Source of the DNA: an uncultured Mediterranea sp.
GTDB lineage: Bacteria > Bacteroidota > Bacteroidia > Bacteroidales > Bacteroidaceae
Length of the DNA: 64,000 nucleotides
Direction of reading: 5' to 3'
Assembly (NCBI RefSeq): GCF_902493215.1
Contig: NZ_CABUOL010000010.1
Coordinates: 41,636-105,635, forward strand
In this document: positions 25,024 to 31,934 of the stretch, piece after piece
Layout of the letters: the number at the start of each line of letters is the position of its first letter
Position numbering within the stretch: the stretch's first letter is position 1
Translations under genes and position numbers: made by a program
The notes under the pieces: generated by a model
The model's input: only the letters and a program-made list of their open reading frames with translations
The model's database searches: none
Told to the model about the DNA's origin: nothing

Positions 25024-25626
25024 ATGAAGAATGACAGCTTAAAAGGGCAACATCGGATTAATGAGCAAATCCGTGCCAAAGAAGTCCGCATTGTGGGCGA
25101 TGAAGTGGAACCTAAAGTATATCCGATAGCTCAGGCCTTAAAGATGGCCGAGGAGATGGAAGCGGATCTCGTAGAGATTTCTCCAAATGCACAACCCCCT
25201 GTTTGTCGTATTATTGATTACTCTAAATTTCTTTATCAGTTAAAGAAGCGTCAGAAGGAACAAAAGGCGAAGCAGGTGAAAGTAAACGTGAAGGAAATTC
25301 GTTTCGGTCCCCAAACGGACGACCATGACTATAACTTCAAGTTGAAGCATGCCAAAGGCTTTTTGGAAGATGGAGACAAAGTAAAGGCATACGTGTTCTT
25401 TAAAGGTCGTTCTATCTTATTCAAGGAGCAGGGAGAGGTTTTGCTGTTGCGCTTTGCCAATGATTTGGAAGACTATGCAAAAGTAGATCAGATGCCGATT
25501 CTGGAAGGAAAGAGAATGACTATTCAGCTTTCTCCGAAAAAGAGCGCTGCTCCCAAGAAACCTGCTGCACCGAAACCGGCAGAGGCTTCAAAAGCTGCTC
25601 CGGCTGAAGAACAAAGCGAAGACTAA
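25024..25626 (+). CDS. infC: translation initiation factor IF-3
   Basis: IF-3 keeps ribosomal subunits apart and checks the start codon. From ATG at 25024 the protein is 200 residues: the N domain (GQHRINEQIRAKEVRIVGDE), the linker rich in lysine, and the C domain (VKEIRFGPQTDDHDYNFKLK). An Ala/Pro/Lys-rich tail of about 30 residues follows (KKSAAPKKPAAPKPAEASKA), an extension beyond the usual end of E. coli IF-3. Upstream in-frame codons to 24979 look like leader. Confidence 0.95.
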   Translation: MKNDSLKGQHRINEQIRAKEVRIVGDEVEPKVYPIAQALKMAEEMEADLVEISPNAQPPVCRIIDYSKFLYQLKKRQKEQKAKQVKVNVKEIRFGPQTDDHDYNFKLKHAKGFLEDGDKVKAYVFFKGRSILFKEQGEVLLLRFANDLEDYAKVDQMPILEGKRMTIQLSPKKSAAPKKPAAPKPAEASKAAPAEEQSED

Positions 25627-25691
25627 AGAAATGAGTAACGCCACAGGTATAGTGCGTTGCCATATAATTAAATAATTAAAAAATAAGTAAG

Positions 25692-25889
25692 ATGCCAAAG
25701 ATGAAGACTAACTCCGGTTCTAAAAAGAGATTTACTCTTACCGGAACAGGTAAAATCAAAAGAAAGCACGCTTTTCACAGTCACATTTTGACTAAGAAAA
25801 CTAAGAAGCAAAAGAGAAATCTGTGTTACTCTACAACCGTTGATATAACGAATGTGAGCCAGGTTAAGGAACTCTTAGCTATGAAGTAA
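25692..25889 (+). CDS. rpmI: 50S ribosomal protein L35
   Basis: The 65-residue basic protein starts MPKMKTNSGSKKRFTLTGTG, the L35 signature. It occupies its standard place between infC and rplT. ATG is preceded by an AT-rich stretch typical of Bacteroides initiation sites. Confidence 0.97.
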   Translation: MPKMKTNSGSKKRFTLTGTGKIKRKHAFHSHILTKKTKKQKRNLCYSTTVDITNVSQVKELLAMK

Positions 25890-25925
25890 TCAAAAGCGTA
25901 AGAAGTATTATTAAAGTTATTAACC

Positions 25926-25974
25926 GAATGCATTAGCTTTAAGTCCGCTGCGTGAAGCACTGGCGCTAACATTC
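25926..25974 (+). promoter_or_regulatory. structured element between rpmI and rplT
   Basis: GAATG (25926-25930) pairs with CATTC (25970-25974) and TTAGC (25933-25937) with GCTAA (25965-25969), separated by a two-base bulge. Inside, AGT and GCT can pair with ACT and AGC. The element lies 17 bases before the rplT ATG, suitable for autoregulation by L20. This is inferred from structure and position. Confidence 0.45.
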
Positions 25975-25990
25975 AAAAACAAGTAAAACT

Positions 25991-26341
25991 ATGCCAAGAT
26001 CAGTAAATCATGTTGCTTCTAAAGCAAGAAGAAAGAAAATTTTGAAATTGACCAGAGGTTACTTTGGTGCAAGAAAGAACGTTTGGACCGTTGCCAAGAA
26101 TACTTGGGAGAAAGGTTTGACGTATGCGTTCCGTGACCGTAAGGCCAAGAAGAGAAACTTCCGTGCATTGTGGATTCAGCGTATCAATGCTGCTGCACGT
26201 TTGGAAGGTTTGTCTTATTCTAAGCTGATGGGTGCTTTGCATAAGGCTGGAATTGAAATCAATCGTAAAGTTTTGGCCGATTTGGCTGTAAATCATCCCG
26301 AAGCATTCAAGGCTATCGTTGCTAAGGCTAAAGCAGCATAA
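25991..26341 (+). CDS. rplT: 50S ribosomal protein L20
   Basis: The 116-residue basic protein begins MPRSVNHVASKARRKKILK and contains WIQRINAAARLEGLSYSKLM, both diagnostic of L20, a primary 23S rRNA binder and, in other bacteria, repressor of its own operon. It is the last gene before a strong terminator. Confidence 0.97.
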   Translation: MPRSVNHVASKARRKKILKLTRGYFGARKNVWTVAKNTWEKGLTYAFRDRKAKKRNFRALWIQRINAAARLEGLSYSKLMGALHKAGIEINRKVLADLAVNHPEAFKAIVAKAKAA

Positions 26342-26368
26342 GCTATCTAAATAGCTGAAGATTTATGA

Positions 26369-26407
26369 AAGTGCCGGACTTATATAAGTTTCCGGCACTT
26401 TTTTTTA
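26369..26407 (+). terminator. terminator of the infC-rpmI-rplT operon
   Basis: A 10-base stem (AAGTGCCGGA at 26369-26378, TCCGGCACTT at 26391-26400) is followed by a T run to 26405. It lies 28 bases after the rplT stop. Confidence 0.92.
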
Positions 26408-26635
26408 TTTTTCCTTGTTTCTTTCATATAATCTTCTTACCTTTGGTGTAGAAAATAATAGCCGCATTGATTGGATCGGGAAACTCATCAAATTATACGA
26501 AATACCGAGACAAGCTTCAGTTCTCAATGGCGGGCCACGCCCTTCGGGGTAACCTTTGAGTCGGTGGATTACAAAGAGGACGAGCACTCAAATCATGTCT
26601 ATCGGAGTTTCATCACATCATCGGTGCGGCTTTCT
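26408..26635. other. gene-free stretch between rplT and the paaK operon
   Basis: No convincing gene or RNA is seen. A plus-strand frame at 26471-26662 (63 codons) has no recognisable motif and runs into the terminator hairpin. The region may be a gene relic; all frames have short open runs but none matches a family I know. Confidence 0.5.
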
Positions 26636-26681
26636 ATACAAAAAGAGGGTATGTCAAAATAGACGTACCCTCTTTTTGTAT
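26636..26681. terminator. bidirectional terminator hairpin
   Basis: A 20-base stem with one G-U pair (left arm 26636-26655, right arm 26662-26681, six-base loop) contains AAAAAGAGGG and CCCTCTTTTT, so either strand ends in a T run. It lies 56 bases beyond the paaK stop. A second hairpin (26694-26702 with 26718-26726) lies between it and the gene. Confidence 0.85.
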
Positions 26682-26737
26682 ATTTCAAGTCCCTCCGTTC
26701 GTCTCCTTTGGAAAGAAACGAACGGAATGGTACCTGC

Positions 26738-28045
26738 TTACTTGTTATTTCTTAAATCTTTTACTCTTACAGCTTTTCCCTCACTCTGTGGCAGCGAACC
26801 TTTTTTTACCAGCTTAACTTTAGGGGTTACCAGGATTTCGTCCTTGAGCTGACGGGTGATTTCTTTTCGAATCTTCTCTAGTTCGATGTAGCTGTCGGTC
26901 GATAAGTCGCTGAGTTCTACTTCCACAATCATCTCATCTTGATTGTCGATGGTATCCAATGTTATGAGGTAATTGCTTCCCAGTTCTGGGAATTGTACTA
27001 ATATTTTCTCTACCTGCATAGGGAAAATATTGACGCCTTTGATGATGAACATGTCATCACTGCGACCTTTGATGCGGTCGATACGTATATGTGTTCGTCC
27101 GCATGGACATTCTCCAGGCAGGATGCGTGTCAGGTCACGTGTGCGGTAGCGTATCAACGGCATCATTTCACGGTCGAGAGTTGTTAGTACCAGTTCGCCT
27201 ACTTCTCCGTCAGGTACAGGTTCACCAGTTTCAGGATTTATAATTTCAACCAGATAGCAGTCTTCCCAGAAGTGCATGCCATTTTGTTCTGTACATTCAA
27301 ATGCTACCCCCGGTCCGTTCATTTCCGTCATACCGAAACTGTTGTAGGCTTTTACGCCCAACATACGTTCAATCTTTTTGCGTTGTTCGTCTGTATGAGG
27401 TTCTGCACCTATAACCAATGTCTTCAGACTAGTGGAAGTAGGGTCAATTCCTTCCGATTGGAAAACTTCTGCCAAGCGAATAGCATAACTGGGAATAGCG
27501 TGTAGAGCCGTTGTATGGAAATCTGTGATAAACTTTATTTGACGTTTACTATTACCGGCAGCGGCAGGTACCGTTAATGCCCCCAATCGTTCTGCTCCAT
27601 ATTGGAATCCTAATCCTCCAGTAAACATTCCATAGCCCGAACTGTTTTGGAAAACATCTGTTTTGCGAATTCCTACCATATACAGACATCGTGCCACTAG
27701 GTTGGCCCAAGAGTCCAAATCGTGTTGGGAGTGTACGATAACGGTTGGCGTACCTGTCGTTCCACTTGATGAGTGGATACGTACTCCATCTTCCCGCATA
27801 TCTCCAGCTACCAATCCAAATGGATAATTGGCCCGCATATCTGCTTTGGTCGTAAATGGTATCTTACGGATGTCGTCCAGTGTCCGGATACTTTCTGCTG
27901 TAATGCCATGTTCTTGAAACATTTTCTTATAGAAAGGGGAATGAGCTGCGATGCCGATTGTCTTCCTTAATTTTTGCAATTGCAACTCACGAAGCCTTTC
28001 GCGTGGCATGGTTTCTATGTCTTCTTCCCAGTATTTGCTATTCAT
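26738..28045 (-). CDS. paaK: phenylacetate-CoA ligase
   Basis: The 435-residue ANL-superfamily ligase activates phenylacetate (or related aryl acetates) with ATP and CoA. It has the P-loop-like IHSSSGTTGTPTVI, NSFGMTEMNGPGVAFEC and the C-terminal RSDDMFIIKGVNIFP hinge typical of PaaK. It is the third gene of an operon with iorA and iorB, so it acts on the arylacetyl-CoA made or used by the oxidoreductase. An in-frame TTG at 28072 would add nine residues; the ATG is preferred. No aerobic paa genes are nearby. Confidence 0.9.
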   Translation of the reverse strand: MNSKYWEEDIETMPRERLRELQLQKLRKTIGIAAHSPFYKKMFQEHGITAESIRTLDDIRKIPFTTKADMRANYPFGLVAGDMREDGVRIHSSSGTTGTPTVIVHSQHDLDSWANLVARCLYMVGIRKTDVFQNSSGYGMFTGGLGFQYGAERLGALTVPAAAGNSKRQIKFITDFHTTALHAIPSYAIRLAEVFQSEGIDPTSTSLKTLVIGAEPHTDEQRKKIERMLGVKAYNSFGMTEMNGPGVAFECTEQNGMHFWEDCYLVEIINPETGEPVPDGEVGELVLTTLDREMMPLIRYRTRDLTRILPGECPCGRTHIRIDRIKGRSDDMFIIKGVNIFPMQVEKILVQFPELGSNYLITLDTIDNQDEMIVEVELSDLSTDSYIELEKIRKEITRQLKDEILVTPKVKLVKKGSLPQSEGKAVRVKDLRNNK

Positions 28046-28082
28046 GGTTGTAATGGTTATTGGTTCTTTCAATTAGTTGGAA

Positions 28083-28664
28083 TCAGATACTTTTTTCTGC
28101 AATTTCCTTGCCGGCAGCCAATGCTTTGAGATTTAAAGCTACAATGTCTTCTCCTTTTCGTTGGAAAATCTCCCGGACGCTGTCTTGCATGATTTCGTAA
28201 TCTATTCCTAAGAAAGGAATTGTGGCTCCCAGAAGGACAATGTTGGCTACTCGCAGAGAACCTGTTTGCTTGGCCACCTCATTTACGTTGAGTATGATTT
28301 TGTGCGGCAGCTTATTCAGCTCTGCTCTGAGGTTCTCTTCTGTAGGATAATTTGGTATATTGACAAACGGAGTCTCATTAGTAATGAGCCATCCTTCAGG
28401 GCTGAGGTATGGCAGATAACGCAGAGCTTCCATAGGTTCCAGTGAGAGAATGATGTCACATTTCCCTGTAGGGATAAGATCGGATGCGATAGGCTGGTCG
28501 CTTATACGCAGATTGGATTGTACATCACCTCCACGCTGGCTCATCCCATGCACTTCGGCTTGTTTCATATACAATCCTGATTTAAGTGCGGCTTGTCCGA
28601 TAACGGTGGCTATTGAGAGGATGCCTTGTCCTCCCACACCCGACAAAATAATATCTTTCTTCAT
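28083..28664 (-). CDS. iorB: indolepyruvate oxidoreductase subunit beta
   Basis: The 193-residue subunit belongs to the gamma/beta family of pyruvate/ketoisovalerate oxidoreductases. Its start, IILSGVGGQGILSIATVIG, is the family glycine motif, and EVHGMSQRGGDVQSNLR is also typical. With IorA it would convert aryl 2-oxoacids (indolepyruvate, phenylpyruvate, hydroxyphenylpyruvate) to aryl-acetyl-CoA. It lies 14 bases after iorA and 37 before the paaK ATG. Confidence 0.92.
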   Translation of the reverse strand: MKKDIILSGVGGQGILSIATVIGQAALKSGLYMKQAEVHGMSQRGGDVQSNLRISDQPIASDLIPTGKCDIILSLEPMEALRYLPYLSPEGWLITNETPFVNIPNYPTEENLRAELNKLPHKIILNVNEVAKQTGSLRVANIVLLGATIPFLGIDYEIMQDSVREIFQRKGEDIVALNLKALAAGKEIAEKSI

Positions 28665-28678
28665 GGCTGTTCTTGATT

Positions 28679-30271
28679 TTATTTGTTACGTTTTTTACGT
28701 GCCAACGTTTGGATGCATTCTCTTCGGGGAATGATGACTGACACACCTTTGTAATTAATTTCCTCGCGGATTACTTGTTTCATCTCTTCATAGTTCTTTT
28801 TCAGGGGAACTACTACACGGATATGCTCGGGGGTAACGCCAATTCCCTGACAGATACTTTCCAAACGTCCTGTACCTGCCGAATCTTGTCCGCCGGTCAT
28901 GGCGGTGGTTTCATTGTCGGAAATAACAATGGTGACGTTGGCGTTTTCGTTTACACAATCCAGCAAGCCTGTCATGCCCGAATGTGTGAAGGTTGAATCA
29001 CCGATTACGGCAACGGCCGGATGCAAACCTGAGTCGGCTGCTCCTTTGGCCATCGTAATGGAAGCTCCCATGTCGACACACGAATTGATGGCATGGAAAG
29101 GTGCATTCGCTCCCAGTGTGTAGCAACCTATGTCGCTGAATACTTTGTGTGTTGGATATTCTTCCTTCAAGACTTGGGTCAATACGGTGTACATGTCACG
29201 ATGTCCACATCCTTCGCATAATGCAGGTGGTCTCATTTCTACCAATGCGGGAGTTTGGAATGTTGGCCGGTTGTCTTTGCCCAAAGCATGGGCAACACTG
29301 TCCGGGGTCAGTTCGCCATCGGTCGATAATGTGCCGTCCAGTCTTCCTTTTACGTGAACGCCCAGTCCCAAATAACCTTTCAATTGTTTTTCGACGAAAG
29401 GCTGTCCGTCTTCCAAAACCAGAAATTCGTCACACTCTTCTACCAGTTTCATCAGTTGTTTCTTGGGAAGGGGATATTGGCCTATTTTCAATACAGGGTA
29501 TTCACAACCTTCCGGATAGTTTTCCATCAGATAATTGTAGCCGATTCCACAAGCTATGATACCCATTTTCTTATTGTTTCCTTCTATATATTGATTGTAG
29601 GGTGAATTTTCCGATGCTTGTACAAAGACTTCTTGTTGCTGGAGTAGGGCTTTGTAGCGTTTGCGGGCATTGCCGGGCAGCAGGATGAACTGACGTGGAT
29701 CTTTACTGAACGAAAGAGGGTTTTGGGGTTGTGCCGTTTTTCTTTCTACACCAGAACGGGAATGTGCCAGGCGGGTCACGATGCGGAACAGGATGGGTTC
29801 GCCCATCTCTTCAGAAAATTTAAATCCGTTGTATATCATGTCGTATGCCTCTTGCTGGTTACTGGGTTCATACATGGGTATCAGCGCGAAGTCACCATAG
29901 AAACGGCTGTCTTGTTCGTTTTGTGAGGAGTGCATACTGGGGTCATCTGCGGCAACCACTATCATGCCGCCTTTTACGCCGGTAATGGCCGAGTTGATGA
30001 AACAGTCTGCCGCAACGTTCATTCCAACGTGTTTCATACAGACCAGCGAACGTTTGCCGGCAAACGACATGCCCAAGGCGGCTTCCATTGCCGTTTTTTC
30101 ATTGCTGCACCAATGGTTGTGTATGTTACGTTCTGCTGTTTCCGGTGCAGCCTGAATGTATTCTGTTATTTCCGTTGAAGGAGTACCTGGATAGGCATAG
30201 ACACCCGACAAGCCTGCGTCGAGTGCCGCTTGGGCGACTGCTTCGTCACCGAGGAGTAGTTGTTTGCTCAT
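28679..30271 (-). CDS. iorA: indolepyruvate oxidoreductase subunit alpha, short form
   Basis: IorA holds the TPP site for decarboxylating arylpyruvates. The 530-residue protein has YPGTPSTEI near residue 28, CEGCGHRDMYTVLTQ near the middle, and GDSTFTHSGMTGLLD with the TPP-binding NxT-like region. It ends at CIQTLARKKRNK. The well-studied archaeal IorA is roughly a hundred residues longer because of a C-terminal double [4Fe-4S] domain; here no CxxCxxCxxxCP motif exists in any of the three operon genes. Electron transfer must therefore use another protein or another arrangement. Confidence 0.9.
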   Translation of the reverse strand: MSKQLLLGDEAVAQAALDAGLSGVYAYPGTPSTEITEYIQAAPETAERNIHNHWCSNEKTAMEAALGMSFAGKRSLVCMKHVGMNVAADCFINSAITGVKGGMIVVAADDPSMHSSQNEQDSRFYGDFALIPMYEPSNQQEAYDMIYNGFKFSEEMGEPILFRIVTRLAHSRSGVERKTAQPQNPLSFSKDPRQFILLPGNARKRYKALLQQQEVFVQASENSPYNQYIEGNNKKMGIIACGIGYNYLMENYPEGCEYPVLKIGQYPLPKKQLMKLVEECDEFLVLEDGQPFVEKQLKGYLGLGVHVKGRLDGTLSTDGELTPDSVAHALGKDNRPTFQTPALVEMRPPALCEGCGHRDMYTVLTQVLKEEYPTHKVFSDIGCYTLGANAPFHAINSCVDMGASITMAKGAADSGLHPAVAVIGDSTFTHSGMTGLLDCVNENANVTIVISDNETTAMTGGQDSAGTGRLESICQGIGVTPEHIRVVVPLKKNYEEMKQVIREEINYKGVSVIIPRRECIQTLARKKRNK

Positions 30272-30311
30272 ATCTTTCTTCGTATTTTGTTTGGATTCGG
30301 TTATACGGAGG

Positions 30312-30343
30312 CAAATATAAGCTTTTACTCTTATTTTATCAAA
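30312..30343 (-). promoter_or_regulatory. promoter of iorA-iorB-paaK
   Basis: On the minus strand TTTG (plus 30340-30343) is followed after 20 bases by TATATTTG (plus 30312-30319). The iorA ATG is 40 bases downstream. Both elements and the spacing fit the Bacteroidetes consensus. Confidence 0.75.
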
Positions 30344-30344
30344 T

Positions 30345-31376
30345 CTATTTAAAAATCTTTCTTTTGTTCAGTGCATTCCTGTATTTTCTGGCATTCTGCA
30401 TGTGTTCCGCGTAGGTTGATGCAAAATTGTGTGTTCCCGAGAAATCCTCTTTGGCACACATATATAAATATTTGTGGTGTTCATAGTTCAGAACGGCATC
30501 GATACCGGCAGGAGTAGGGATACGTATGGGGCCTGGCGGAAGGCCTGCATACCGATAAGTGTTGTAAGGAGAGTCTATTTCAAGATGTGCGTTGCTGATT
30601 CTTCGCAGACTGAAGTCTTGCCAGGCAAACTTGACGGTCGGGTCAGCCTGTAGAGGGATTCCGGCACGCAGGCGGTTTATGTATAGTCCTGCCACTGTAG
30701 CTTTCTCTTGGGCATTGTTAGTCTCTTCTTCTACAATAGAGGCCAGTGTGATGACTTGTGCCGGAATCATTCCTAAAGAGTCTGCCTGTGCCAGTCTGTG
30801 TTTGTTCCAAAAGCGGTTATGCTCTTTCACCATTCGTTTGAAGAAATCATCGGCACTCATATCCCAATATACCTGATAGGTGTTGGGAATGAAGAGAGCT
30901 GGCAGCGTTTTTGGGGTATATCCTTGTTTTTCCCAATAGGCGGAGTCTGATAATCCTTGCATTATTTCGATGGAATCAGCCATGATTTGCCTGCTTACGT
31001 TTCGTGCCAGCTTGTCTAAAGTGCGCACACTTCCTATTACGAGGTTGATAGGCTCTTGATGTCCTCTGGACAATCGGCTGAATACGTGGTATACATTGTC
31101 TTTCGGATAGATGGCATAACGGCCGGTATGAATGTGCTCCGGATATTGTTTCAATCGGGCCATCCAGTATAGCCCTGACATCCTGCCGGGAGATGCTGTA
31201 ACTTTCAGCTTATGATAGACCGAATCGATGTTGTCATCTCTGTCTATATAGATGTAGACTTTTGTTTGCGGATGGAATTGTGGCGCAAAAATCAAATGAT
31301 ATACTATCCCTGCGCAACAACTTCCTATTACCAGCAGGATACATAATATGATGAGAAGTTTCTTTTTATTGTTCAT
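30345..31376 (-). CDS. mltG: endolytic murein transglycosylase MltG
   Basis: MltG cleaves nascent glycan strands at the inner membrane. The 343-residue protein has one N-terminal membrane helix (KKKLLIILCILLVIGSCC), a LysM-like region and the YceG core with ITLASIVEEETNNAQEK, whose first or second glutamate (about residue 216) is the catalytic one, then LPPGPIRIPTPAGIDAVLNY. A TACATTTG box just upstream supports the ATG at 31376 over the frame start at 31418. Confidence 0.92.
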   Translation of the reverse strand: MNNKKKLLIILCILLVIGSCCAGIVYHLIFAPQFHPQTKVYIYIDRDDNIDSVYHKLKVTASPGRMSGLYWMARLKQYPEHIHTGRYAIYPKDNVYHVFSRLSRGHQEPINLVIGSVRTLDKLARNVSRQIMADSIEIMQGLSDSAYWEKQGYTPKTLPALFIPNTYQVYWDMSADDFFKRMVKEHNRFWNKHRLAQADSLGMIPAQVITLASIVEEETNNAQEKATVAGLYINRLRAGIPLQADPTVKFAWQDFSLRRISNAHLEIDSPYNTYRYAGLPPGPIRIPTPAGIDAVLNYEHHKYLYMCAKEDFSGTHNFASTYAEHMQNARKYRNALNKRKIFK

Positions 31377-31396
31377 GAAAGTCCATATTTTTATGG

Positions 31397-31404
31397 CAAA
31401 TGTA
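31397..31404 (-). promoter_or_regulatory. -7 box of mltG
   Basis: The minus strand reads TACATTTG 20 bases before the mltG ATG. The box lies inside the extended reading frame, which argues for the downstream ATG. Confidence 0.45.
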
Positions 31405-31420
31405 GTAATTTGTTCCAAAA

Positions 31421-31450
31421 GAAAAAAGAGATACTGTAATCAGTATCTCT
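31421..31450 (-). terminator. terminator of tRNA-Thr
   Basis: AGAGATACTG (31427-31436) and CAGTATCTCT (31441-31450) form a perfect stem with a TAAT loop, followed on the minus strand by TTTTTC. It begins eight bases after the tRNA 3' end. Confidence 0.9.
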
Positions 31451-31457
31451 TTCTCTG

Positions 31458-31530
<73 letters not shown>

Positions 31531-31554
31531 GTGTCCCGATTGGCTTACGGCGTG

Positions 31555-31584
31555 CAAAGGTACAGCTTTATTTGGATATCCAAA
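31555..31584 (-). promoter_or_regulatory. tRNA-Thr promoter
   Basis: On the minus strand TTTG (plus 31581-31584), 18 bases, then TACCTTTG (plus 31555-31562) precede the tRNA by about 24 bases. Confidence 0.75.
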
Positions 31585-31934
31585 ACATTTAGGCTGTTTT
31601 TTTTGTTTTATTTTTATAGGTGTACTTTAATCTGCTGAATATCTTTGATATAGAATTCAAAACTTTTGGTTCTCATGTCACCCTTTTGAAGTAGTTTATT
31701 ATGTACAAAAATGCAGAAGGCATAAATATATCAAAAGTCTCAAGTAGGAATAATGAGGTTTGTGGAATTCTTTCCGACACTGGATAAGATACTGTTTTGT
31801 ATAATAGATGATTGAAACTTAAATTTAGACTTCTGATTCATATTGCTGTTGATCGAATGGAAGCACCAATGCCCAGACTGAAGGCGTTTTTCACCATTCT
31901 TCAGTCTGGGCATTTGCATTCTGTATAGTGACTT
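31585..31934. other. gene-free stretch between tRNA-Thr and the phosphate transporter
   Basis: AT-rich and without a convincing reading frame. It holds a long inverted repeat (31868-31914) and one plus-strand TATCTTTG (31640-31647) with no matching -33 element or downstream gene. Confidence 0.6.
31868..31914. repeat. 16-base perfect inverted repeat after the PiT gene
   Basis: AATGCCCAGACTGAAG (31868-31883) and its exact complement (31899-31914) enclose 15 bases. It lies 20 bases past the stop of the phosphate transporter and probably ends its transcript or protects its 3' end, but no T run follows on the minus strand. Confidence 0.7.

Noticed and set aside
26471..26662. A 63-codon plus-strand gene after rplT
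   Set aside because: No ribosome binding site, no recognisable motif, and it reads into the terminator hairpin.
31640..31647. Promoter for a plus-strand small RNA (TATCTTTG)
   Set aside because: No -33 element at the right distance and no terminator or gene downstream on that strand; likely a chance match in AT-rich DNA.
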